Shown: positions 35,201 through 50,200, counted from the first letter of the stretch. The stretch: 64,000 nucleotides of DNA from Ryuthela nishihirai (GCA_038380435.1 JAWZYU010000025.1:47748691-47812690); one strand, 5' to 3'. Made by a program: numbers and translations. The notes: generated by a model not told the origin, from the sequence alone.

Positions 35201-38200
35201 TGAAGAAAGCCTATAACTTGTATTTTGGATGTCACGTTGGAGATCGAGACAAAACATGGGCTCCACATGTATGTTGCATTTTGTGCTTTGCTGGCCTGAG
35301 TGAATGGTTGAAAGGCAAGATAAAAACCATGCTCTTTGCAGTTCCAATGGTTTGCTGTGAGCCAACTAGTCACTTGCATGATTGCTATTTTTAACTAAAG
35401 TGTTGGGCTTTTCAAAAAAGAACAAAAGCAAAATACAATATCCAAATGTGTCTTCAGCTACATGGCCAGTTCCTCATGGAGATCTTCCTATACCAACACC
35501 TTCAATCAACTGGGAGGAGATGGATTCACATTCATCAAAGGAAGACTTTGAGGCAATACAGATCCTGATCCTTCATACAACCCTAAAGAGTTAGATGAGC
35601 CTTATCTGATTTAACAAAATGAACTAAACGATCTTGTTCGAGACCTAGGACTTTCCAAACAAGCTGAGGTTTTAGGTTCAAGACTTCAGGAGTGGAATCT
35701 TCTGGCCAAGGGTAACAGTTTCTCTGTTCAGAAAGAGAAATTTGGCTTTATCTGCTTATTATGAGATGCACAAGATGGTTTGTGTTTCTGCACAGATATT
35801 TCAGAGCTGATGGAAGAAATTGGAACAATTACTACCCTAAGGAATGGCATCTATTTATAGATTCATCAAAATTCAGCTTAAAAGCTGTCCTTTTGCATAA
35901 AGGAAACCAAAAACCTTTCATTCCTGTGACACACACTGTGGGAATGAAGGAAACTTATGAAAGCATGAAAAAATATATTCACTGCTATAAAATATGACCA
36001 GTTGAAGTGGACAATATGTGGTGACCTAAAAGTGACATCTCTCTTGCTCAGGCTTCAAGGAGGTTTCACAATTTTTTTTGCTTTCTGCGTTTATGGGATA
36101 GTAGGACCAGAAAAGAACACTATATAAAAAAAAAAGACTGGCCCAAAGGAGATGTTTTTATTCCTGGAAACAGTAATGTGAGGTATAAGCCTCTAGTTGA
36201 CCCCTCTGGTGTTCTGCTTCCACCACTACATATCAAACTGGGGCTTATGAAAAATTTTGTAAAGGCTATGAACAAAATTGGTAAAGGGTTTTTGTACTTG
36301 AAGGAAAAATTTCCAAAACTAAGTGATGCCAAACTCAAAGAAGGGATTGTTGGTCCTCAGATCAGGAAGCTACTGAATGATACTGTCTTCGAAGGAAAAC
36401 TGAATATGAAGGAGCGCGCTACATGGAAATCCTTCACGTGGTCCAGGGTTTCTTGGGAATCATAAAGAGGAGAACTACCATCAGCTCATTCAAGATCTTC
36501 TCAAAAACTATGAAAATCTTGGCTGCCAGATGTCTTTGAATATCTATTTCTTGCACTCGCATCTCAACTTCTTTCCCAAGAACTTAGGAGGTGTCAGTGA
36601 TGAGCAAGGTGAAAGATTTCACCAGGATATCTGAACCATGGAGATGACAAGACAGGTGGGACCCAGCAATGATGGGTGACTACTGCTGGTTCTTGCAGAA
36701 GGAAGATACTCAGCACATAAAAGATAAAAATGAATTTCTTTAAGTATAAAAGATCCTTACCCATGTTTTCTTATTTTGCATTTCAATATTATTTCATTTG
36801 TTACTTTATATTCAGTGGTCTATAACTATGATGTCTCTATTTTTTTTTTCACTGTAATCATGTAATAAATTAATGAGTTTTAAGTTGCAATTTAATAAAA
36901 TAGTCGCATGCATTTTCATTTTCCAGATATGCATATTCATTGAAATTTGAATACATCAATCTGTAATTAAAAAAAAAACTATGTGCTGCAATTTTTTCAC
37001 AGCCATATTTAAATTCAGCATCCCAAAATTTGTTAAAAACATCCTATTGACCAAAGTTATAAAAAAAAAAAAAATTCAATTTGTTGTCTAGTGTAATTAG
37101 TATATTCCCAGTGCCTGGCACACACCCCTGCCTACTTGGGTGGTAGTAAGGATTGCATTGCTTCTTCTACCATACATAGACTAAGTTATTCTGCAGCATG
37201 TGCACTCATTGCTGGCATCAGCTGAATTACAAAGCAAACTGGTGAATTTTACTTCTGTTTTAAAAGATTTCACTTCCCTGTGGTTCCCTATATACTTGAC
37301 TGGCAGGTCTGGAATTTCCTACATGGGTTTTCTTGTGCCACTCCATGTTGTGCTAAAAAAAATCAAGCCCCTGCCTATAACAGTACATAATTTAGAACCT
37401 CAAATAGCTTTGCAGCTATAAGGATCTGGCATTAGTGGAGGAACTTTCATCGTATTGCTACAGGATTCACTTTCTGAGCTATAAATTGTGAGCAGAGAAG
37501 TTGTCATTGTAAAAATCTGCAGGGGTTTGTGTAATTATACATCACAAAGAACTTTGTCCATAATAAAGTAATGGCTACCATTTTCTGCAATCTTACAGCT
37601 TTATGTACTCAACTAAATCCTATAAGTGAGCACTGCCTGATTATAGAAGTCCACAAATTGATGCTTAGAAGTCCCATCACCCTCTTCAGACTGTTTTCCA
37701 TTTTTGTTTACCACCTGCAAAATTATTACTGCATCAGTTAATTGTCTACAGACATTAACATTATTTAGCAAAATATCTCTGAAATATTTTGCCATTCTTT
37801 TATTGACGACTTATACCATTTCTCTTTCATCTTTCTCACCTAGAAAATAAAGTTATGCTGTTTTAAAGCAACTAGTTATCATTTTCACACACATTTTTCC
37901 ATGCTTTGCCAGTTACTCATATAGCCTGCAATATATTGCATTCAATTTGCCAATTTTCATCTATTCTTTAACTATATCAATTTCAATCATTCTTTAACAA
38001 CCTGCTTGCAATACATTGTTATGAATCCAATGACTAATTTGAAAGTAGGACTGCTGACAGAAATTCCACTTTTACAGAATTCAGTTCAGGAATTAGGAGA
38101 TGTACTATGCAAAATTATCCATAAAAAAAATTTCCCTCTTCCTTGGTCATTTTTATACTTATTTTTTAAAGTCACTTTGAAAACTTGAAAATATTTCAAT

Positions 38201-41200
38201 GTCATTCATGCTTTTCTATTGGCTTCAAAAGCCAGTTATTTCAGTCTGAACCACCTTCACTTTGTCACCAATATTGAAGACATCGATAGGGTTGCACTCT
38301 TGCAAGATAAATGACAACTTATTTAACAACTGGCTCAAATCCTGTGACTAACAGTAGTATTCTCACCACAAAGTTCGCAAAGCAATGTCATGCTTCTTTT
38401 TAAAAATTTCAAGTCAACCACTATTTGCTTCATGTTCTTTGTGTCCCAATTCTTTTCTGCATTCTTCTGTTTTTTTACATTAATAAACTCCCACCTATTA
38501 GTGGGAGCTGCTGATTCATGAAATCCTTAGTTAATCTGGTAGAAACCAGAGTATAACATGCCATTGAGAAGACAAGTAAGAAGAGGTAAGAACTCTGCAA
38601 AAAGACAGAACAAACATCCATGCCTTCTCCAATATTTCAATGGAACATTACTATAACAAAATTCACTGAAATAATAGTCTGGTCTTAATACCATAGATTT
38701 CATTCATCTAATATTTTTCTTTTAAAATTCAATTTATGGACTGAATATAATTTCTTTGTTAACCAAATCATTACATGCATTATGTGCAAAGAATGATGAA
38801 TTAAAGCAGTTAATTTTAAAAATTCACTTATTTTCACAGTGGTCGAATACTAGCAAATAAGAGGTGGTAAAAAAAAATCTATATTGTGCTTATTTGAAAA
38901 GATTTTCAGATTACAAACTGAATAAAATACACACCTTGAGCGATCATAACCAAAGATTTCTTTAATGTACTTTGAATAATCATCATCCTCATCTACACAA
39001 GGTCCATCATCAATGAAATCACTCATATCATCATCTTCATCTTCATCATCATCACTTTCAATTCTTCGCCTTTGCTGCATTACTACATACAAAATATTAT
39101 GAAATAAAAGACATAAATATTCAAAACATATAATGTTGCATATTTGCACTAAATAAATTTATGAATATTAAAACTTTTCAATTTAAATCTTTGAGTAGTA
39201 TTGGCACTGTACAGCATTTCAAAATTCTGAGTAGATGTCACATATACACTGATAAAATTCCCTAGCACAATGAAGGAAACTTAATTTTTTTAAAAAACAG
39301 AAATTTCCATATACAGCATAGAGTTCTTACCTTATCTATTTGATAAAAATTTTGATACATTAACAAAATAATCTTAGCAATTGTTCAGATTCCTTTCTTA
39401 AGCATCCATAATCTAGATCATCATAAATTCTGTTTCCTTGATAAAACTTTAATGAAATACTCTGATTTCAAATGTTTGTGAGCTGTTGCCAATGCATTTT
39501 CTAGTAAAGTTTTGAAATGCTCTAAAAAATTAATCAAAAACTTTTTTTAATTTGATGATTTTGGAAGCAATTACAAAGTTCCATTTTAATCCTTCTTTTC
39601 TAGTTTAAGCCTACTTTAATATTTCTAAAATTATTTTTTTCATTCATAGCATTATTTCCCAAATGTAAAACCACTGGAAACTGCCGAGTTCTTTGGAGAT
39701 TGTTCAATTGAAGTGAATGACAGGACATGGTGTGAATTATTGGATGCATGTGTTGGCCTGAATTGCATAGGGTGTCTTTGCACTGTTCACATTCACAGAT
39801 TATGGCAGTAGAGAAATGCTTTCTTGGCTGGTGTTTTTTTTACAATAAACACCACACATTTTCTCTTTGGGTGTTGCACTTTGGGTAGCTTGGCAAAGTG
39901 CATACAAGTTATTTTACAATTGATGATTTTACAAATACTTACAAAGTGCATACAAGTATTTACTACGGCAAAAAATATTTTAATATCCCCAGAATAGCAT
40001 AGCTACGACTGGGGTATGGGTGAGATTAATTTTTTTATCAGCAGCATCATTATCCTCCTCAAGCAGCCATGGACTAACGAGGTCCAACCAGACCATGCAA
40101 TTTAGTTCTCCAAGCATATCTGTCCTGAGCTACATCTGCTGCATCTGGCCATTGCACACCAATTCTAACAAGGTCCTGTTTGACATTGTCTGCCCACCGC
40201 ATCCTACATCTCCCCCTCTTTGTCAGACCTTTAGGCACACTATTCATAACCCTATTCACCAATCTAAAATTATCCATACGGGCAACATGGCCAAACCAAC
40301 AGAGTCTTTCTCTGCACAATATGCTGCTTAAAGGAAGTTGCTGACTCCTTTGCCTAACCTCATCATTAGTTACAAAGTTGAACCACCTAATGCCCAAGAT
40401 ACTGCGTAAACATGTAGAATCAAAAGCATCTAGTTTCCTGTTATCATGCTTACAAAGTGTCGACATTTCACTACCATAACTAACCGTAGAAAGAACCAAA
40501 CTATTACACAGTCTAATTTTAGTCTTTAGATGTATATGCCTATTTCTCCACACTCTCTATAGATTCCTAAAAGTCCCAGAGGCAATCCCTATTTGCCTGT
40601 TAATCTCATGCCATACATCACCAGTATCTGTTACATAACTCCCAAGATAATTAAACTGAGACACCTGGATTGGATTGTTAACCAAAGTGCACTTTTTTGC
40701 ACACCATGGGCTAAATGGCCAGGTCACAAGGACCCCGAAGACTCAGAGAAGGTTTGGGGAGGGGACCCACTGGAACAGCTGTTGGGAGACAGATGGTAGC
40801 CTCCCGTCATGGCCATCCAGCATGTTCTTTAACGTGCACAGGGTATGGCTCTCCCGCACACGGGGCGACGACTTAACGTCCCATCCGATGGACGGCGGCC
40901 TTTCCAAGCCCATCGATGTCCCCTACTGACCGTGGACAGGGCGGGGAATTTTGCGGAGATAAATATCAACGCTGACCCAGCTGGGACTCGAATCTGGGAA
41001 CTACAGATTACGAGCCTGGCGTGCTACCGACTGAGCCACCCTCGCCCCTGAGACACCTGCTCAAGACTGCAACCATTCAGAGTAACTGAATCACAGCCTG
41101 CCTGACCAATTATCATCACTTTAGTTTTCTCTCTGTTTATAACCAAACCTACTCTACTACCAGTTTCATTAACAGCTTGAATGAAAGAGTTCATCTCATC

Positions 41201-44200
41201 AACATCATTTGACAAAAGGGCTAAATCATTAGCATAATCTATATCAGAAATTTTCATATCTCCAGACCATTTAAGGCCGAAATCTTTCCCTTGCAGTGAA
41301 TTTCGCATAACATAATCAATAGCCAAACTAAAGAGAAAAGGAGACAAAATGCACCCTTGTCGAACACCAGAAGTAATGCTAAACCAATTGCTACAAACCT
41401 TACCAACTCTCACACACGACTCAGTGTTATTATAGAGAGCTTTCATAATGTTAACTAACTTGTCAGGTATACCATATGATCTTACAATCAACCACAAATT
41501 ATGTTGATCAACAGAGTCAAAAGCTTTTTGAAATCAACAAAGCTAGCAACCAAAGGTTTCTGAAACTCTAAACATTTCTCAAGAATCTGCCTAAGTGAAA
41601 ATATCTGATCCACACATCCCCTACCACTTCTGAATCCACATTGCTCATCACGCAATTGCCTGCCTACCAGATTCTTAATTCTATTAAGCACAATCATGTA
41701 AGGAACTTTACCTGGAACAGAAAGTAGGCTGATACTTCTATAGTTATCACAACTGAAATCACCTTTTTTTGAAAATAGGGATAATAATAGCTCTGGTAAA
41801 ATCCTTAAGAACCATGCCTTTATCATAAAAGGTATTCAAAATTTCAGTCATCCAAGTGGTAATCAAAACATTCCCAGCTCTAAGCATTTCTGTAGTAATT
41901 TCATCACCCCTGGAGATTTATGAAGTTTAAGTTTAGAAACAGCCAAAATAACTTCAGATTGTGTTTATAGGGCCAACATTGAAGCCAGTAATGCATCTAT
42001 CACACATCATACAAACAATGGGAGTAGAACTAACCACATTGTTTAGAACATCACTGAAATGCTCAGCCCACCTAGCCATGACAGAATCCTCACCTTCTAT
42101 AAACTTACCTTGTTTATCCTTCAATCCCTGTATACCTGTCCATTTTCTACCACACAAAACATTAACTATCTGGTACAGCTCTCTGCTTCCTCAGCTTTGT
42201 CAGCCAAGCCATCAAGCCAAAGATTCTTATCAGCAGCTAACTGATCATTTACACGTTTATTAAGCTCTCTGTAATGCTTTCTATTAGGACTAGTAGGGTA
42301 TTGATTAAGTACATTCCTGCAGTTCTTTCTTTCTGAAATAAGCTCAAGTGCCTTATCACTCAAATCACTCTGCCTCCTCTGCTCCTTTTTCCTAAAAGAA
42401 TACTGTTAGTTTCCAAAAAAGCCTGTTTAAAATGGCCCCATTCTTCCTCAACTTCAGTAGTAAGCAAACCATGACTGTCATAATGACTAAGTAACCTCTC
42501 ATGGTAAGCTTTAGCTATAACTGGATCTTTCAGAGCTTCAGTATTAAAGGTAAATCTTTTAGCTTTAGCACAACACTTTTTAAGTTTAAGTTGCAAGACA
42601 CTTTTAACAAGGTAATGGTCAAATACAATTTCAGCTCCCCTATATGACCTGGTATTCCTAACAGAACTAGCCCATTTGCTGTTAATTAATATATAATCAA
42701 TCATATTCTTATGCAGCCCATCAGGTGAAACCCATGTGTATTTATGTATGTTGTGGTTTTGTAATATGTGTTAGTTATTCTGAATCCATTGAGTTTACTT
42801 ACCTGTAGGAGACGTTGCCCATTGCAGCTACCAATACCAAAAGGGCCTATTACTCCTCCCCAAAGGTCAGAGTCAGTACCAACTTTGGTATTGAAGTCAC
42901 CTAGAACAAAGGTAATATCTCCTTTCTTGACCAAATTCAAAATAACCTGAAGTTGTCCATAAAACATATCTTTCTCATCCATGGTGGGGATATAACAGCA
43001 GAAAACATTCAAGTCTTTAATGCTTGTCTGAAATTTTGCTGTAAGAAACCTTTCATTAATGCACTTAATATCCTAGAAGAGCATCACTAGCATGTCTGCT
43101 GAGAAGCAGACACACTAGTGATGCTCTTCTAGGATATGGTGATGCTTATTATCTTCTAAATATTCTCCTTGATGATGCTTATTATCTTCCCTCCCTGAAA
43201 AGAGAAATTTAATATTATTTTTAAGAATTTGACCTTTATCTGTCCATCTGGTCGCTTGCAAGCCGAGAATATCCAAATTATAACAGTGGAATTTTGTGTG
43301 AAGACATCAATATTAACTCTGTGCTCACACAAATATAAACAAAATTTTGTGTGAGCACAGAGAATAAGCTCTGTGCAGTGTCCTCACATTCCAATTACCA
43401 ATGGAGAGAAAATGGTTAGTGGGATGTTCAAAGAAACTATGTTTATTGAGAGAGGGAATGCCGACAATATAGATTTCCTCCAATGCAGAATTTGATGATT
43501 CCTGTAGTAGCAAGAGTTCAGATGCCTGCGATGACCTGTGCTCAAGATTATCCACCAGCTAATAAATCATATCTTGTGAATCTATTCACTTGGGGCTGTC
43601 AACCCACAAACAGAAAACACAGCAGAAGATTTTCCCTCTACAAAAGCTTAGCAGTGCAAAAAATTCAGGATCCATAATCAAGCTCAGACTCTGTTTTAAA
43701 TCCAGTAAGTTTATATGGTCAGCACTAGGACCCTATGCATTGACCACTCCTCAGCAGAGTAGAAAAAAAAAGAAAAAATAGCCAGAGATGTCCAGATCAG
43801 TAGGCCACACTAATATGGCAGCCCCCCCCCCCCCCCCCCTTCCATTCACTTACACAAGAGAGTCCTCTTTTGAAAGATACTAACGGCCTACACCATGAGA
43901 AGGCAGGATCAGACATTAGGTGCTAGGCCTGGCCAGTTCTATGCATCATCACAGGAGATTGGTGCATAGCTCGCCTTCCAGTGTCTACCTAGCTACCATT
44001 TACACAGATATGGAAGCAAAATGGGACTTCTTTGGCATGGAAATCAGTCCACATGTAAGAGGCAATTTTGGGAAGGGTTTATCACCCCCCACCCCCCACT
44101 AAACTCACTGTAAATGTTTCACTCTCCTCCTCCCCTTAGAAAAATTTCATTTTAAAAAAGATTATGAATTTCATGTTTATATTGAATGATTTTAAAAGTC

Positions 44201-47200
44201 CCCCCCCCCCCATCTAGTATCTTAGTTGTGCCACTCTGACAATATAACGTTTACTTTTTTTGCTTTGGTGCACAAACCTTTCTGTACTTAGCCAAGATCA
44301 CCAAACTTCAACATCTAAAGAAAAAATTCATAATGTTTAATAAAAAAAGCATCCAAGAAAGTTTTTTCCCCATTTCATAACCAGTTCAAAAAAACTCATG
44401 AATGTGAGAAGTTCAAGTCACTTTGTAAACACTGGCAGTGTTTAAAATATATGACACTGAAAGGAATCCTTAAAAGAAATAAAAATCATGTTTCAGGTTA
44501 AATATTATATTATTCAGGAGGAAATTTCCTTTCAATAAATTTATAATTAAATATTTTTATTCATCAGGTTTTCCAAAATTAAGTCTTAATTGTACAGTGC
44601 AATCTTTTTTTTTTCATCATATCATATTGAAAAAGCTTATTATAAAATCACAATATGCTTGTAAATTTGTTTATATTACTTATTTTCATAAAATTCGTAA
44701 TCAAATTCTGTTTAATTTGGTATATAACATGACTTATTTCCATTGATAGCTTATTTTTTTTTAATTCTAAAGTTGACTTGTTTATCTGACTCAGCACAAT
44801 TGGCTAAAAGCCTGGAATATTCTCAAAGTATGGTACCAAGAAAAATATTATAAAAAGAGAGAAATATTAACTTGAAACAACTTTTTTTTTTGCTATTCAG
44901 TATATTTATTTATTTATTTATTTATTTAATAAATAGTCTTTCTATTCAGGTGCATTTTAATCATTTCTCTCAATTAGTTTTTTTTTTATATAAATTTTTG
45001 TGTTGCCAGATTCATTTTTTTATTATATGACTAAAAAAAAGTCCTATTAAAATAACACTAGTTATCATTTTTGTTAAATATTATATTTTCAGAAAACCCA
45101 GAATTAAAATGCTGATTAATTTGGCATATAACATGCCATAATTTCTTTCATTAGTTATTTGGCAAAAAAGTTCTAAAGTTAAATTTTTTTGGCTGAAATA
45201 GGGAGAAAATAGCTTGGCCTCTGGATGGAAACCAGTTTTTCAGGCTGGACACTGGAAGGGTTAACTAAAAATACATTTAAAAAACAACTAAAATTTATTC
45301 CATATAAAACATCATTTTAATCTTTCCTGTCCGGGGTGGAATATTTCAGTAATTTGGGAATCCTACTGAAGTCTTATTCTCAGGAGATGTTTTTTAAAGC
45401 ACAGAAGGAAGAGCTATTATTAGTGATATATGCTGCTGGAAGAAGTGGCTTTGCTTGGCACTGGTTAAGTGCTTAAGTGATGGCTGTTGTTAACATTATG
45501 TACAGTTAAGAAAGCCCTAGATACAGTTAATTTGGTGGTATTCTTTTACATGAAAGGCAAAAATTTTTAATATAGAAATAAAAATTAATCATTAAATTCT
45601 TTTTTATGCAGTCTCATTCTACTGTGCCTTCAGTGGCTTGTAATATGAGTTCCGTCATTATCTATAGAACTTAACTGAATATTATTGATAGTAAATTTAA
45701 TAAAACTCTACAAGACTGTATATGATATATAGTGAAACATTGTAGAAATAAGGCAGTATGATCCAACATTATATATAGGTAATAATGGTACATAAGATGT
45801 ATTTGTCTATATTTCATTTACATAGTAACATAGAATGAACATTCTATATCTCTACAGACTGAAATTTCTTATGAGAGATAATAACAATATATATGATGTT
45901 CGTAAGTGAATGTAATTGCCATGCAAGGTGAGTTATGCATTTGATGATTTTTACAGTCATCATTATCCTTAAGCAGCCCTCACAAGCTATGTAGGTCCAA
46001 TCAAATTGTGAAATTTAGTTCTCCAAACATGTCTGTCCTGAGCTACTCTGCTGCAGACCAATTCTAACAAGGGCTTGTTTAACATTGTCTGCCCACTGCA
46101 TCCTAGGTCTTCCCCTCTTTTTGAGGCCTTTTAGGTACACTGTTCATAACCCTATTCACTAATCTATAATTATCCATACAGGCAACATGGACAAACCAAT
46201 AGTCTCTCTCTGCACAATATGCTGCTCAAAGGAGGTTGCTGACTCCTTTGCCTAACCTCATCATTACTTCCAAAGTTGAACCACCTAATTTTTCTATTCT
46301 TATTCTTTTATGGTCACAAAGCCATAATCAAAAGCATCAAGTTTCCTGTTATTTGCAAAACTTCCAAGTTTCACCATCATAACTAACTCTAGATAAAACC
46401 AAACTATTATACAGTCTAATTTTAGTCTTTAGTTGATATGCCTATTTCTGCACACTCCCCACAAATTCTTAAAAGTCCTGGCAGTAGTTCCTATTCATCT
46501 GTTTACCTCATGTCACACATCACTAATATCTATTACATAGCTCCCAAGATAATAAAACTGAGACACTTGCTCATGGGTATAACCATCAGATTAACTGAAC
46601 CACAGCCTGCCTGACCAATTTTCATTGCTTTAGATTTCTTTCTGTTTATAACCAAACCAACTCTATTACCCGTCTCAACAGCTCAAATGAAAGAGTTCAT
46701 CTCATCAACATCATTTGTCAAAAGGGCTAAATCATCAGCATAATCTAAACCAGAAATTTTTGTATCTCCAGTCCATTTAAGGTCAAAATCTTTCTCTTGA
46801 AGTGAATTTTGCATAACATAATCAATAACCAAGCTAAAGAGAAAAGGAGACAAAATGCACCCTTGTCGAACACCAGAAGTAATGCTAAACCAATTGCTAC
46901 AAGACTTACCAACTCTCACACATGACTCAGTGTTATTATAGAGAGCTTTCATTATGTTAACTAACTTGTTGATCTTACAATCAACCACAAATTATGTCGA
47001 TCAACAGAGTCGAAAGCCTTTTTGAAATCAACAAAGCTAGCAACCAAAGGTTTCTGAAACTCTAAACATTTCTCAAGAATCTGCCTAAGTGAAAATATCT
47101 GATCTACACATCTCCTACCACTTCTGAATCCACATTGCTCATCACGCAATTGCCTATCAACCAGATTCTTAATTCTATTAAGCACAATCATGCAAAGAAC

Positions 47201-50200
47201 TTTCCCTGGAACAGAGAGTAGGCTGATACCCCTATAGTTATCACAACAACTGAGATCACCTTTTTTAAAAATAGGGATAATAATAGCTCTGGTAAAATCC
47301 TTAGGAACCATGCCTTTATCATAAAAGATATTCAAAATTTCAGCCATGTGATAACCAAAACATTCCCATCTCTAAGCATTTTTGTAGTAATTTCATCTAT
47401 CCCTGGGGATTTATGTAGTTTAAGTTTAGAAATAGCCATAATAACTTCAGACTGTTATATAGGGCCAACATTAAAGTCAGTAATGCATCTATCATTATTA
47501 CATATAATGGGAGCAGAACTAACAACACTGTTTAAAACATCTCTAAAATGCTTGTCCCTCCATACCATGTCTATCCCTCATTCCCTGTATATCTGTTCGT
47601 TTCTTCCCACGCAGAACGTTGACCATCTGGTACAGCTCTCTGCTGTTATGCTATCTAATTGCTTCCTTGGCTGTGTCAGCCAAGCCATCTAGCCAAAGAT
47701 TCTTATCAGGTGTTAACTGATCCTTTACACATTTATTAAGTTCTTTGTAACACTTTATGTTAGGACTAATATGGTAAGGTATTAAGGACATTCCTGCATT
47801 TTTTTTTTTTACAAAATAAGTTCAAATGCCTTATCACTCATATAATTTTGCCACCTCTGCTCCCTTTTACCTAAAAGAGTGCTATTAATTTCAAGAAAAG
47901 CCTGTTTAAAATGGTAACATTCTTCCTCAACTTCAGTAGTAAGCAAACCAAGACTGTCATAATGATTGAGTAACCTATCATGGTAAGCTTTAGCTATAAC
48001 TGGGTCTTTCAAAGCATCAGTCTTAGAGGAAATTTTTTTTAACCTTAGAACACTTTCTTAAGACTTTTTTTCTTACAACAAGGTAATGGTCAGATCCAAT
48101 TTCAGATTTCCAATTTTTTTTTACTACATGACCTGGAATTCCTAACTAGCCCATTTGCTGTTAATTAATATAAAATCAATCATATGAGCTCATCTGGTGA
48201 AATCCATGTGTACTTATGTATGCCGCATGCTTGTAATAAGTGTTAGTTATTCTCAAACTATTAAGTTTACTTACCTGTAAGAGATGTTGCCCATTACCAT
48301 TGCAGCTTACCAATCCAAAGGGACCTATCACCCTTCCCCAAAGGTCAGAGTCAGTATGAACTTTATCACAAGTCACCTAGAACAAGGGTAATTTTTCTTG
48401 ACAAAATTCAAAATATCCTGAAGTTGTCTGTAAAACATATCTTTCTCATCCTCATCCTCAGTGGGGGCGTAACAACAGATAACATTCAAGACTTTAGCGT
48501 TTGTCTGAAATTTAGCTGCAAGAAACCTTTCATTAATGCACTGATATAGATTATTTTTAAGTATTTGGCCTTTATCTGTCCATTTGGTCACTTGCAAGCC
48601 AAGAAATCTAAGCTATAACAGTGGAATTCTTGTGTGAAGATATCAAGAGAATAATCAGAGTCCTCACTTTCCAACTACCTATAGAGAGAAAATGGTTACT
48701 GGGATGCTTAAAGGAACTATGTTTATTGAGAGAGGAAATGCCAACAATACCAAACAGCCCCCTAATCAAGGCATGAGGCAAAGACCTGTTTCCTTCACTA
48801 GTAAAGGCTGAAGCCATCTACACTGGAAGACTTCCTCCAATGTAGGTTTGACAATGCTTGTAGAAGCAAGAGTTCAGGTACCTGAGATGACCTCAGATCA
48901 GAATTATTCACCAGTTGATAAAACATATCCACTGAATCTATTCACTTGGGGCTGTCAACACCTGAACAGAAAACACAGTGGAAGATTGTCCCTCAACAGA
49001 AGCCCATTGGTGCAGCAAACTCAGGATCAATAATTAAGCTCAGAGCTATTATTCCATTCAGGTTGTTATATATGGTCAACATTAGGACCCTATGTGGTTG
49101 ACCCCTCCTCAGCAGGGTTGATTGCCAATTCTATGCATCATTCAGGGGATTGGTGCACAGCTCTCCTTCCAGTGACATTGGCACAGGTGGCACTCATACC
49201 TATGAAAGGTAATTAGAAGCCTGGAATATTTTCAAGGGAAAACAACAAACTCAGAAGTTCTGGTCCTTTCTAGTGCAATTCATTATTTTGCCCCTCTCCT
49301 GTAAAAATTTATCTATATATATATTTCCTCTCCATCCTAGTGGTATTTTAAAAAACTATTCATGAAATATGTGCAATATATAAGTTTATTATTTTTTTTA
49401 CTCCATTTCAATTATAAATTTATATTATGATTTTAAACCAAATTACTTACCATAAATTATCACTTGAACAGGTGTTTTTTTAAATATAATTTACTATACA
49501 ATGAATTGTAAAGAAGTGTCATGATAATACAATGAAGTATAAAAAAATGAAAAAAAACAAACAAAAAAACAAACAAACTGGGGGACAGTTGATATGGAAC
49601 TAAAAACCATTGTATTGCAGGTAAAATGACACTGCTGATAAAATGAAAATACCTTGTTAAAATGTGTTTTTAGTATTCCCTTGTAGACCAAATATTTAAT
49701 ACAGCCACATATTCACAATTTAGTTTCCTAGGGTGTGGGGAATGTCCCCATCCTATATATCCTTGATACAATACATTGTTATATTTTCATAAATAAAAAA
49801 AAAATAAATAAATACCCCCTCAAGCAGCTGATTGCCACAGAGGTCTGACAGGAGCCTGTCAGTTTATATGCCATAGTAGGTCTGTGAGGATGGCAGCATC
49901 TCAGCAGAAAAAAGACACATACATCTATGCCTTACCCGGGGCTCGAACCAGGTCCTTTAGATCAGTAGCCAAGTGTGCTAAAGTTACATTTAAATGTCCT
50001 TTCTTTACAAGATAAAAAATTGCCAACCCAAATGGTACAGTCAAATGAATATTTTTTTTGGCATCAAGGTCTTTTAAGTATTCGGTTGAAATCAAATATC
50101 GCCAATTGGTTGGTTGGTTGAAATTGGGTTGTCAAATGTAATGGACCTCTCTGAATTGGACCTATCTCTTCCAGTTCAGTGTTATTGTACTTCAGTGCAT

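Larger units (their letters stand above)
40036..44001 (-). mobile_element. RTE-clade LINE copy f, near full length, carrying a SINE
   Basis: 3' end at about 40036 (CCTCCTCAAGCAGCCATGG on the plus strand). The C-terminal part spans 40074-40657, a SINE-1 sits at 40668-41049, then RT (41060-41900, with [11 protein letters not shown] where the YADD reads YAND), linker (42160-42370) and endonuclease (42360-43290; LGDFNTKVG near 42900). The 5' UTR ends near 44001, where sequence of the TTAA family resumes. Two fold-back duplications have damaged the endonuclease region (43068-43137, 43317-43362). Multiple frameshifts. Confidence 0.87.
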
